Source of the DNA: Flavobacterium sp. ASW18X
Lineage (GTDB): Bacteria; Bacteroidota; Bacteroidia; Flavobacteriales; Flavobacteriaceae
NCBI RefSeq assembly: GCF_005144745.1
Contig: NZ_SWKK01000017.1
Coordinates: 1 to 64,000 of the forward strand
Length of the DNA stretch: 64,000 bases
Direction: 5' to 3'
In this document: piece by piece, positions 15,525 to 23,762 of the stretch
Layout of the letters: each line of letters begins with the position of its first letter
How positions within the stretch are numbered: the stretch's first letter is position 1
Notes under the pieces: generated by a model
Seen by the model: the letters and a program-made list of their open reading frames with translations, nothing else
Told to the model about the DNA's origin: nothing
The model's database searches: none
Translations under genes and position numbers: made by a program

Positions 15525-17330
15525 CTAGTCAAAGGTATAACCATTGTCAGCAGCCACTTTATCCGCAATTTGCGTTCTAAGGGCAACCACATTTGGCTGA
15601 TTTGTGTATTTGGTAAAACGCTTAAGACCCATCAACATCATACGTTGCTCATCACCCTCAGCAAAAGAAACAATCGCTTCTTTACCTTTTTGGTTGATGA
15701 TGTCTACTGCTTTATACAAATAGTACTTACTCATTGCAATTTGCGTAGCTTGAGAATCTTCTCCAAAACGCTTCGCATTTTTCTCAGTTCTTAAGATGGC
15801 AGATTCTGCCATGTAAACTTGGATAAGGATATCAGAAGCAGCCATCAATAATTGTTGATGCGATTCTAATTCTGTTCCGTATTTCTGTACAGCACTACCT
15901 GCTACCATTAAAAATACTTTCTTAAGACGCTTAATTAAGTCTTTCTCTTCTGCAAACAACTCAGAAAAATCTGGTGCATCAAAAGAAGGTATACCCATTA
16001 ACTCTTCTCCAACTGCTGTAGCTGGTCCTAATAAATCTACATGACCTTTCATCGCTTTTTTAACCAGCATACCTACAGATAACATTCTGTTAATTTCGTT
16101 GGTACCTTCATAGATTCTAGAGATACGAGCATCTCTCCAGGCAGACTCCATAGGTGTGTCTGCGCTAAAGCCCATACCACCAAAAATCTGGATACCTTCA
16201 TCGGCAGTTTCCTGTACGTGCTCAGAAACCGCAACTTTTAAGATCGAACATTCTATAGCATATTCTTCTACACCTTTAAGTTCTGCATCTTGGTGAGTGT
16301 TTCCTTCTTCTTCTCTAATAGCTATTCTGTCTTCAATATTTTTAGCTGCTCTATAGCAAGCAGATTCATCTACATAAGCGTTGGTGGTCATGTCTGCAAT
16401 TTTAGACTTGATAGCACCAAAGTTCATGATAGGAGTTTTAAACTGAATACGCTCATTGGCGTAGTTTACAGCTTCATTAATTACTCTACGTTGTGCATCT
16501 AAACAAGCAGCCGCCAATTTAATACGCCCAACGTTTAGAGCGTTCATAGCAATTTTAAAACCATTACCTCTTTCTGATAACATGTTTTCTACAGGCACTT
16601 TTGTTTCATTAAAGAAAACTTGGCGCGTAGAAGAGGAGTGGATACCCAATTTCTTTTCTTCATCCCCTAAAGTGATACCGTTGCTTGGGTCGTTTTCTAC
16701 GATGAAACCTGTGATGTTTTTATCGTCCTCAATACGAGCAAAAACTATAAATAGATTACAGAAACCAGCGTTAGAAATCCACATTTTTTGTCCGGTGATG
16801 CTGTAGTGTTTACCATCTTCTGACAAAACAGCTTTAGTTTTACCAGAATTAGCATCAGAACCGGCACCTGGCTCAGTTAAACAATAAGCACCAAACCACT
16901 CTCCAGAAGCCAATTTAGGCACATATTTAGTACGCTGCTCCTCTGTACCGTATAAAGTGATTGGCATAGTACCAATCCCAGTATGTGCACCAAATGCTGT
17001 ACTAAAAGAACCTGTAGCTCCAGAAATATAATCACAAACCAACATGGTAGAAACAAAGCCCATGCCCATACCACCAAACTTTTCTGGTACAGCAACACTT
17101 AACAATCCAAGTTCACCTGCTTTACGCATGGTTTCTTCTGTATAAGCGTAGTCTTTCTTTTCAAAACGTTCCCAATGTGCCCAAAGTTCTCTATCTACGA
17201 ATTCCTTGGTGCTATCACGCATCATCTTCTGCTCTTCATTCAAGTCTTCGATGGTAAAAACATCTTCGCATTTGGTTTCTTTAACCAAAAACTGTCCACC
17301 TCTTAGGATGTCTTTCTTTTCTGTTGCCAT
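15525..17330 (-). CDS. fadE: Acyl-CoA dehydrogenase, long two-domain type
   Basis: This flavoenzyme makes the first oxidation of fatty acyl-CoA to trans-2-enoyl-CoA, passing electrons to ETF. At 601 aa it is longer than the usual 380; after the core (about 30-420) comes a helical C-terminal part like that of mitochondrial very-long-chain enzymes. Visible signatures are AYCLTEPGAGSDA (about 146-158) for FAD and substrate binding and GGMGFSADTPMESAWRDAR followed by IYEGTNEI near 410, which contains the catalytic Glu region. The gene is the last of the MarR-thiolase operon. A 139-nt gap before it contains a large stem-loop that may lower its expression relative to the upstream genes. The gene symbol is by role only. 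Confidence 0.9.
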   Translation of the reverse strand: MATEKKDILRGGQFLVKETKCEDVFTIEDLNEEQKMMRDSTKEFVDRELWAHWERFEKKDYAYTEETMRKAGELGLLSVAVPEKFGGMGMGFVSTMLVCDYISGATGSFSTAFGAHTGIGTMPITLYGTEEQRTKYVPKLASGEWFGAYCLTEPGAGSDANSGKTKAVLSEDGKHYSITGQKMWISNAGFCNLFIVFARIEDDKNITGFIVENDPSNGITLGDEEKKLGIHSSSTRQVFFNETKVPVENMLSERGNGFKIAMNALNVGRIKLAAACLDAQRRVINEAVNYANERIQFKTPIMNFGAIKSKIADMTTNAYVDESACYRAAKNIEDRIAIREEEGNTHQDAELKGVEEYAIECSILKVAVSEHVQETADEGIQIFGGMGFSADTPMESAWRDARISRIYEGTNEINRMLSVGMLVKKAMKGHVDLLGPATAVGEELMGIPSFDAPDFSELFAEEKDLIKRLKKVFLMVAGSAVQKYGTELESHQQLLMAASDILIQVYMAESAILRTEKNAKRFGEDSQATQIAMSKYYLYKAVDIINQKGKEAIVSFAEGDEQRMMLMGLKRFTKYTNQPNVVALRTQIADKVAADNGYTFD

Positions 17331-17351
17331 ATTTTTTAGGTTTTAAAAGAA

Positions 17352-17422
17352 TAAAAAAATAGAGGAGCGAAAAAAATCACACTATCACCACATCGTCATT
17401 CTTACGGAGACTCCTCTATTTT
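17352..17422 (-). terminator. Stem-loop between thiolase and acyl-CoA dehydrogenase genes
   Basis: AAAATAGAGGAG (17356-17367) and CTCCTCTATTTT (17411-17422) form a perfect 12-bp stem around a 43-nt loop. On the minus strand it is followed by more T residues (TTTTTTTAT). It could be a partial terminator within the operon or an RNA-processing site; a separate promoter for the downstream gene was not recognised. Confidence 0.5.
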
Positions 17423-17469
17423 ATTCTTTTATACGTTTATTGATTTAATTACTAATTCAGTTTTAAGGA

Positions 17470-18660
17470 TTATTTCAAGAACTCAAAAATTCCTGCCGCG
17501 CCTTGTCCAGTACCCACACACATGGTTACCAAACCGTACTTTCCTTGCATATTGCGCTTACGCATTTCATCAAACAACTGTACAGATAGTTTACCTCCAG
17601 TACAACCTAGTGGGTGCCCTAGCGCAATGGCACCACCGTTTACGTTGATAATATCTGGATTTAAATCTAACTCGCGAATTACTGCTATGGATTGAGAAGC
17701 AAAAGCTTCATTCAACTCAATTAATTCAATATCAGCTTGTTTTAATCCAGCTTGTTTCAATGCTTTTGGCACTGCTTTTACAGGTCCAATACCCATAATC
17801 CTTGGTTCAACGCCTGCTGCCGCATAATTAACAAGACGTGCTACTGGCTCCAAATTTAATTCCTTCACCATGTCTTCGCTCATTACCATTACAAAGGCTG
17901 CACCATCACTCGTTTGCGAAGAATTCCCTGCAGTAACACTACCGTTAGCGGCAAACACAGGACGTAATTTACCAAGTACCTCTAAAGAAGTATCCTTTCT
18001 AGGACCTTCATCTTTAGTAACCGTATATTTCTTAGTTGCTTTTTTACCGTTAGCATCTACATAGGTTTGTTCTACATCAATAGGAACAATTTGTGACTGA
18101 AAACGGTCTTCCGCTTGTGCTTTTAATGCTTTTTGGTGTGAGTTGTAGGCAAATTGGTCTTGTTCTTCACGAGATACCTTAAACTGCTCAGCAACTGCTT
18201 CTGCAGTGTTACCCATACCCCAGTAATAATCTTCATGACCAGATTTTACCACATCATAATTTAATTCTGTTTTAAAACCCGTCATAGGAACAGAACTCAT
18301 ACTTTCTACACCACCCGCAATAATACAATCTGCCATTCCGGCTTGTATTTTGGCAGTTGCAATACCAATAGTTTCTAATCCAGAAGAACAGAAACGGTTA
18401 ACGGTAACTCCTGGTACATCAACAATATCTAATCCCATTAAAGAGATTAAACGTCCCATGTTAAGCCCTTGAGAACCTTCTGGCATGGCGTTACCAACAA
18501 TTACATCGTCGATACGTTTTTTGTCTAGTTGTGGCAACTCCTTCATCATATGTTCAATGGTCTCTGCCGCCAACTCATCTGCGCGCTTAAAACGGAAGAG
18601 CCCTTTAGGAGCTTTCCCAACCGCAGTTCTATATCCTTTAACTATATATGCTGTTTTCAT
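17470..18660 (-). CDS. fadA: Acetyl-CoA C-acyltransferase (beta-ketothiolase)
   Basis: This enzyme cleaves 3-ketoacyl-CoA with CoA, the last step of beta-oxidation. At 396 aa it has normal thiolase length. The acyl-accepting Cys is in NRFCSSGLETI (about 88-98), the base His in GGAIALGHPLGCTGG (about 341-355), and the second catalytic Cys in MCVGTGQGAAG near the C-terminus. It lies 42 nt after the multifunctional FadB-type gene on the same strand, so the two form the trifunctional set. Cytoplasmic, homotetramer or complex with the FadB-type protein. Confidence 0.93.
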   Translation of the reverse strand: MKTAYIVKGYRTAVGKAPKGLFRFKRADELAAETIEHMMKELPQLDKKRIDDVIVGNAMPEGSQGLNMGRLISLMGLDIVDVPGVTVNRFCSSGLETIGIATAKIQAGMADCIIAGGVESMSSVPMTGFKTELNYDVVKSGHEDYYWGMGNTAEAVAEQFKVSREEQDQFAYNSHQKALKAQAEDRFQSQIVPIDVEQTYVDANGKKATKKYTVTKDEGPRKDTSLEVLGKLRPVFAANGSVTAGNSSQTSDGAAFVMVMSEDMVKELNLEPVARLVNYAAAGVEPRIMGIGPVKAVPKALKQAGLKQADIELIELNEAFASQSIAVIRELDLNPDIINVNGGAIALGHPLGCTGGKLSVQLFDEMRKRNMQGKYGLVTMCVGTGQGAAGIFEFLK

Positions 18661-18702
18661 TATTCTAGCTTTAGGCTTTAAGCATTACGCTAAAAGCGAA
18701 AT

Positions 18703-21108
18703 TTAATTTCTTAATGGTTTACCTGTTTTCAACATGTGTTGGATACGTTCTAAGGTCTTTCTTTCGGTACATAGTGATAAAAAGGCCTCTCTTTCTATAT
18801 CCAATAAGTATTGCTCACTTACTAAAGTAGGCTCAGATAAATCACCACCTGCCATTACGTACGCTAGCTTGTTAGCAATTTTTTTGTCGTGCTCACTAAT
18901 GTAACGGCTAGCTTCCATAGAATCTGTACCCACTAAGAACATCCCTAGGGCTTGTTTACCAAGAACTTTAATGTCTTTTCTTGTAGGGGGCTTAGTGTAG
19001 CCTTGCTCTGCCATTAATTTAGCATGTGCCTTAGCAGTAGCTATTTGTCTATCCTTATTAACTACAACAATGTCTTTACCTTTTTGTAAAATACCCAAAT
19101 CATACGCTTCATAAGCAGAGGTAGAAACCTTGGCCATACCTATAGTTAAGAAGTGGTCTTGTAACACATTAAGTTCTACATCGCCTTTGCGGAAAGAATC
19201 TGATGCACGCATGGCCATTTCTTTAGAGCCACCACCGCCAGGGATTACCCCAACACCAAATTCTACTAGTCCAATATAAGTTTCTGCTGCGGCAACTACC
19301 TTATCGGCGTGCATAGAAAGTTCACATCCACCACCCAAAGTCATGCCATGTGGTGCAGAAACCGTTGGGATAGAAGAGTAGCGCATACGCATCATGGTAT
19401 CTTGGAACATTTTTATAGCCATGTTCAACTCATCATATTCTTGTTCTACCGCTAACATAAATATCATACCAATGTTAGCGCCCACAGAGAAATTAGCCGC
19501 TTGGTTACCCACTACCAACCCTTGAAAGTCTTTTTCAGCCAAGTCAATAGCCTTGTTTAAACCAGCTAAAACATCGCCACCAATGGTATTCATCTTGGAT
19601 TGGAATTCACAATTAAGGATTCCATCACCCAAATCTTCTACAACAACACCAGAGTTTTTAAATACCTCTTTAGATTTTCTGATATTATCTAAAATGATAA
19701 AGGCATCCTGTCCAGGAATTTTTACCATTTCTTTTTTAGGAATATCATAGAAATAGGTAGCGCCATCTTTTACGGAGTAGAATGAAGTTACCCCAGCAGC
19801 TTTCATTTCTTCTACCCAATTGGCAGCGGTTTGCCCTTCTGCTGCTATAAATTCTAAACCTTTATCCAAGCCTACAGCATCCCATATTTGGAAAGGACCA
19901 TGTTCCCATCCAAATCCAGCTTTCATGGCATCATCTATTTTATAAAGCTCATCTGTGATTTCTGGAACTCTATGCGATACGTAGGCGAATAATTGACCAA
20001 AGCTTTTACGGTAAAACTCGCCCGCTTTGTCTTTGCCACCACATAAAACAGCAAACCTATCTACAACTTTATCTATGGTTTTAGTAAGTTCTAGCGTTGC
20101 AAACTTTGCACTCTTCTTAGAACGATAATCCATGGTATCTAAATCCAACGTTTGGATTTCACTCTTACCGTTCTCGCCCTTTACTTTTTTATAAAAACCT
20201 TGTCCTGTTTTACTACCTAACCATTTGTTTTCCATCATGGTATTGATGAAATCTGGTAGTTTAAACAAGTCGTGACGTTCATCATCTGGGCAGTTGTCAT
20301 AAATACCATTGGCTACATGTACCAAGGTGTCCAAACCAACTACGTCTACTGTACGGAAGGTAGCAGATTTTGGTCTGCCAATAACAGGCCCGGTTAATTT
20401 GTCTACTTCTTCTACCGTCATCCCTAAATCTTTTACGGCGTGGAAAAGACTTTGGATACTAAAAATACCAATTCTGTTACCAATAAACGCAGGAGTATCT
20501 TTGGCAACTACAGAAGTTTTACCTAAAAACTGCTCACCATACCCATTTAAAAATTCTAGTACAGCTGGGTCCGTTTTTGGGCCTGGAATAATCTCGAACA
20601 ATTTTAGGTAACGTGCAGGGTTAAAGAAGTGTGTTCCACAGAAGTGCTTCTGGAAATCATGGCTTCTGCCTTCGCTCATAAATTTAATAGGAATACCAGA
20701 GGTGTTAGACGTAATTAAAGTACCCGGTTTTCTATATTTCTCAAGATTTTCAAACACTGTCTTCTTAATATCCAAGCGCTCTACTACTACTTCTATAATC
20801 CAGTCTACATCTTTAACTTTAGCAATATCATCCTCTAGGTTACCCGTTGTAATTCGGTTAGCGAATTTTTGGTGGTAAATAGGGGATGGCTTTGATTTTA
20901 AAGCCTTTGTCAAAGCATCGTTCACCATACGGTTACGTACTACTTTGTCTTCTAAAGTTAATCCTTTAGCCTTCTCTTTGTCATTCAGTTCTCTTGGTAC
21001 AATATCCAATAATAGGACCTCCACACCAATATTCGCAAAATGACAGGCAATTCCGCTACCCATGATACCGGATCCAATTACAGCAATCTTGTTAATATGC
21101 CTCTTCAT
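18703..21108 (-). CDS. fadN: 3-hydroxyacyl-CoA dehydrogenase / enoyl-CoA hydratase (FadN type)
   Basis: This 801-aa protein carries out hydration and the second oxidation in beta-oxidation. Its domain order is dehydrogenase first: NAD-binding GSGIMGSGIACHFAN at about 12-26 and HFFNPARYLKLFEIIPG near 160-176, then the 3HCDH C-terminal domains to about 430, then an enoyl-CoA hydratase domain (about 480-720) with GGGCELSMHAD and GVGVIPGGGGSKE. This order is that of Bacillus FadN, the reverse of E. coli FadB. It starts 14 nt after the marR-type gene, hence same operon. It would act with the thiolase at 17470. Confidence 0.93.
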   Translation of the reverse strand: MKRHINKIAVIGSGIMGSGIACHFANIGVEVLLLDIVPRELNDKEKAKGLTLEDKVVRNRMVNDALTKALKSKPSPIYHQKFANRITTGNLEDDIAKVKDVDWIIEVVVERLDIKKTVFENLEKYRKPGTLITSNTSGIPIKFMSEGRSHDFQKHFCGTHFFNPARYLKLFEIIPGPKTDPAVLEFLNGYGEQFLGKTSVVAKDTPAFIGNRIGIFSIQSLFHAVKDLGMTVEEVDKLTGPVIGRPKSATFRTVDVVGLDTLVHVANGIYDNCPDDERHDLFKLPDFINTMMENKWLGSKTGQGFYKKVKGENGKSEIQTLDLDTMDYRSKKSAKFATLELTKTIDKVVDRFAVLCGGKDKAGEFYRKSFGQLFAYVSHRVPEITDELYKIDDAMKAGFGWEHGPFQIWDAVGLDKGLEFIAAEGQTAANWVEEMKAAGVTSFYSVKDGATYFYDIPKKEMVKIPGQDAFIILDNIRKSKEVFKNSGVVVEDLGDGILNCEFQSKMNTIGGDVLAGLNKAIDLAEKDFQGLVVGNQAANFSVGANIGMIFMLAVEQEYDELNMAIKMFQDTMMRMRYSSIPTVSAPHGMTLGGGCELSMHADKVVAAAETYIGLVEFGVGVIPGGGGSKEMAMRASDSFRKGDVELNVLQDHFLTIGMAKVSTSAYEAYDLGILQKGKDIVVVNKDRQIATAKAHAKLMAEQGYTKPPTRKDIKVLGKQALGMFLVGTDSMEASRYISEHDKKIANKLAYVMAGGDLSEPTLVSEQYLLDIEREAFLSLCTERKTLERIQHMLKTGKPLRN

Positions 21109-21122
21109 GTACTTTTAGAATA

Positions 21123-21578
21123 TTAAGTTGTTGAATTAGTGTATATTTTTTTTTCTTGTATTAGTTGATTGATGGCTTCTACTGTTTTAAAGAAACCTTC
21201 TAAATCTTCTTTCTCGACCATGCGTGATACCACTTCGTTAAAACGAAGTACAACGTCTTTAGATTTAGTGCGCATCTCTGTCCCAAATGGCGTTAGATGT
21301 ATAAGAACCCCTCTACCATCATTAGGATTAGGTTTCTTTTCTATAAGTCCGCGACTTTCCATACTTTTAATAATTCTGGAAAGACTGGTAGCCTCCATCC
21401 CCATTTTTGGCCCAAGGGCTGTGGATGGTGTTCCCGCTTTTGGGTCAATGCTCAACAATGTAAATCCGATAGCCATAGAAGAATCATATTCTTTGGCTTG
21501 TTCATTGTACATTCTAGTAACCGCTTGCCAAGTGGCTCTTAAAGCCCAGTCAATGGTTATGTCTTTCATAGAACTCAT
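21123..21578 (-). CDS. MarR-family transcription regulator of the beta-oxidation operon
   Basis: This 151-aa winged-helix regulator is the first gene of the operon with the FadN-, FadA- and FadE-type genes. The recognition region is around ATSLSRIIKSMESRGLIEKK (about 83-102) and the wing is KPNPNDGRGVLIHLT, with the DxR motif of MarR proteins seen as NDGRG. A 28-bp perfect palindrome lies 20 nt upstream of its ATG, which suggests it represses its own operon, perhaps released by acyl-CoA, as known for other MarR/FadR-type regulators; the ligand is inferred only from context. Confidence 0.9.
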   Translation of the reverse strand: MSSMKDITIDWALRATWQAVTRMYNEQAKEYDSSMAIGFTLLSIDPKAGTPSTALGPKMGMEATSLSRIIKSMESRGLIEKKPNPNDGRGVLIHLTPFGTEMRTKSKDVVLRFNEVVSRMVEKEDLEGFFKTVEAINQLIQEKKIYTNSTT

Positions 21579-21598
21579 TATGGCTCCAAATATAAGAA

Positions 21599-21626
21599 AA
21601 ATTTATTATGCATGCATAATAAATTT
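21599..21626. promoter_or_regulatory. 28-bp perfect palindrome, likely MarR operator
   Basis: AAATTTATTATGCA and its reverse complement meet at 21612/21613 without a spacer. The element lies 20 nt before the regulator's start codon, in the 168-bp gap, where it would overlap promoter or leader. A strong symmetric site at a marR-type gene is the usual autoregulatory operator. Confidence 0.7.
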
Positions 21627-21640
21627 GATTATCTGACAAA

Positions 21641-21665
21641 TAAAAAAGGTTCTCCGTGGAGAACC
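21641..21665 (-). terminator. Terminator after the acyl-CoA synthetase gene
   Basis: GGTTCTCC (21648-21655) and GGAGAACC (21658-21665) form an 8-bp GC-rich stem with a 2-nt centre, followed on the minus strand by TTTTTTA. It separates the fadD-type gene from the MarR operon. Confidence 0.8.
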
Positions 21666-21746
21666 CTTAATTTTTCTGATATTAATTATGCTTATTCTTA
21701 AAGAATGTACAAATAGCACAAATCCTTTTATAATAGGTATTATAGG

Positions 21747-23516
21747 CTAATGCCCGTAAATTTCTTGGTATAAATCTGCGTATTTCTGCTTTATAATTTT
21801 TCTTCTCAACTTCATAGTAGGGGTAAGGTGACCTTCCGCTTCACTCCAGACATCTGCAGTTAATTTAAATTTTTTAACCTTTTCCCATTTTGCAAATTCA
21901 GCATTCGCTAACGTCACTTCTTCTTCATAACGCTCCAAAACTTCTGGTTTACTAATAAGGTCTGCGTTAGAGGTGTAACTAATATTATGCCTTTTGGCCC
22001 ACTCTTGTAAAAATTCGTAGTTAGGTTGTATAAAAGCAGCTGGCATTTTTTCGCCTTCGCCTATAACCATAATTTGTTCTATAAAACGCGATTGTTTAAA
22101 TCTGTTTTCTAAAATCTGTGGCGCCACATATTTACCACCAGAGGTTTTAAACATCTCCTTCTTACGGTCGGTTATACGTAAAAATCCTTCCGCATCTACT
22201 TCTCCAATATCTCCGGTATGGAAATAGCCGTCTTTAATAACTTCTGCTGTTTTTTCTGAATCTTTGTAGTAGCCCATCATCACATTAGGACCTTTGCATA
22301 AAATTTCGCCGTCCTCAGCAATTTTAACTTCTACTTTATTTATGATTTTACCAACGCTACCAATTTTCCAGCCTTTACCTTTTACTTGGTTTACAGATAT
22401 TACAGGAGAAGTTTCCGTTAAACCATACCCTTCCATTACTGGCATTTCTGCAGCCCCAAATACTCTAGCTAATCGTTGTTGTAAAGCAGCGCTACCAGAA
22501 ACCATGGTACTTAAATTGCCTCCTAAACCTTCTTTCCATTTAGAAAAAATGAGTTTACGTGCAATTTTAAGTTTTTGCTCGTACCACCATCCATTGGCAC
22601 CATAGGGTTCAAACTGTAAACCAACATCTACTGCCCAAAAGAATAGTTTCTTTTTGATACCAGTTAGTGCAGCACCTTTGGCAATTATAGCATCATACAC
22701 TTTTTCTAATAACCGTGGTACCACCGTCATTACTTCTGGTTTTACCTCTTTTACGTTATCGCTAATTTTATCTAAACCTTCTGCAAAAAAGATTTCAATA
22801 CTAGAATACTGATACAAATAAAGTATCATTCGCTCAAAAATGTGGCAAACAGGTAAAAAGCTCAAAGCTGTTGCTCCTTGTTCAAATGGTACACGTTCGC
22901 TACTGCCAATAACGTTAGAAACTATGTTGTCATGAGACAACATTACCCCTTTAGGTCTACCTGTAGTACCAGAGGTATAGATAAGGGTTGCTAAATCTTC
23001 TGGTTTTACAGCGGCTGCTCTAGCTTCTACCTCTTCTTGGTTGCTATCGTCTTTACCCTTTGCAACAACTTCTTCCCAATTGTTACAATTTGCCAAATCA
23101 TCAAAAGAATAAATGTCTACTAAATTCTTAACCTTACCGCTTATAGCCAGTACTTTGGTCAATACTTCGCTACAAGACACAAAGCAATATTTAGCTTCTG
23201 AATGGTTTAGAACGTATTCATAATCCTCTTCTGATATGGTGGGGTAAATAGGTACATTCTGGGCACCTATTTGTAGTATGGCCATATCCATGATGTTCCA
23301 CTCCGTTCTATTGGTCATGGAAATCACTGCAATCTTATCATTGGGTTGCACACCCATTCTAAGCAATCCGCGACTTACCGCGTTTGCTTTATTAATGTAT
23401 TCTTGTGTTGAGGTGGCTACCCATTGTCCTCCTTTTTTGGTTACCAATGCCTTTTCTAGTGGGAAATTTTGCAGCTGGTAATGGGGGAAATCAAACAGTC
23501 TCGTTACTTCTTGCAT
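21747..23516 (-). CDS. fadD: Long-chain fatty acid-CoA ligase (AMP-forming)
   Basis: This 589-aa enzyme activates fatty acids with ATP and CoA, the entry step for the adjacent beta-oxidation operon. The AMP-binding signature LIYTSGTTGRPKGVMLSHD is at about 178-196; further motifs are EGYGLTETSP (about 356-365) and YFHTGDIGEVDAEGFLRITDRKK (the hinge region, about 425-447). Length and the large insert resemble the long-chain group with eukaryotic relatives. No signal peptide; the N-terminus may touch the membrane. It has its own terminator and starts 247 bp from the divergent T9SS cargo gene. Confidence 0.92.
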   Translation of the reverse strand: MQEVTRLFDFPHYQLQNFPLEKALVTKKGGQWVATSTQEYINKANAVSRGLLRMGVQPNDKIAVISMTNRTEWNIMDMAILQIGAQNVPIYPTISEEDYEYVLNHSEAKYCFVSCSEVLTKVLAISGKVKNLVDIYSFDDLANCNNWEEVVAKGKDDSNQEEVEARAAAVKPEDLATLIYTSGTTGRPKGVMLSHDNIVSNVIGSSERVPFEQGATALSFLPVCHIFERMILYLYQYSSIEIFFAEGLDKISDNVKEVKPEVMTVVPRLLEKVYDAIIAKGAALTGIKKKLFFWAVDVGLQFEPYGANGWWYEQKLKIARKLIFSKWKEGLGGNLSTMVSGSAALQQRLARVFGAAEMPVMEGYGLTETSPVISVNQVKGKGWKIGSVGKIINKVEVKIAEDGEILCKGPNVMMGYYKDSEKTAEVIKDGYFHTGDIGEVDAEGFLRITDRKKEMFKTSGGKYVAPQILENRFKQSRFIEQIMVIGEGEKMPAAFIQPNYEFLQEWAKRHNISYTSNADLISKPEVLERYEEEVTLANAEFAKWEKVKKFKLTADVWSEAEGHLTPTMKLRRKIIKQKYADLYQEIYGH

Positions 23517-23762
23517 ATTCAGTTTCTAATGAGGGTTGCAAAATAGGGAAAGCTTATGTGATTTTAAAAACAATTTCGTAACAAAATCATTCCTTAAATA
23601 AAAATAATTCATTTTAACACTTGTTAATCAATTAGAAGTAAATTTTATAACTCCTTTTTATCGATAGATTTGAACCGTTTACCTACAAAATATCGTCTTA
23701 CACAACAAAGTAGGAAAATACTTTCAAATTAATTTTAGTTTTGAGCTTCCAAATCTATAATT

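Noticed and set aside
21169-21636. 155-codon plus-strand frame over the marR-type gene
   Set aside because: It is antisense to a clear MarR-family gene and has no recognisable domain; a shadow frame.
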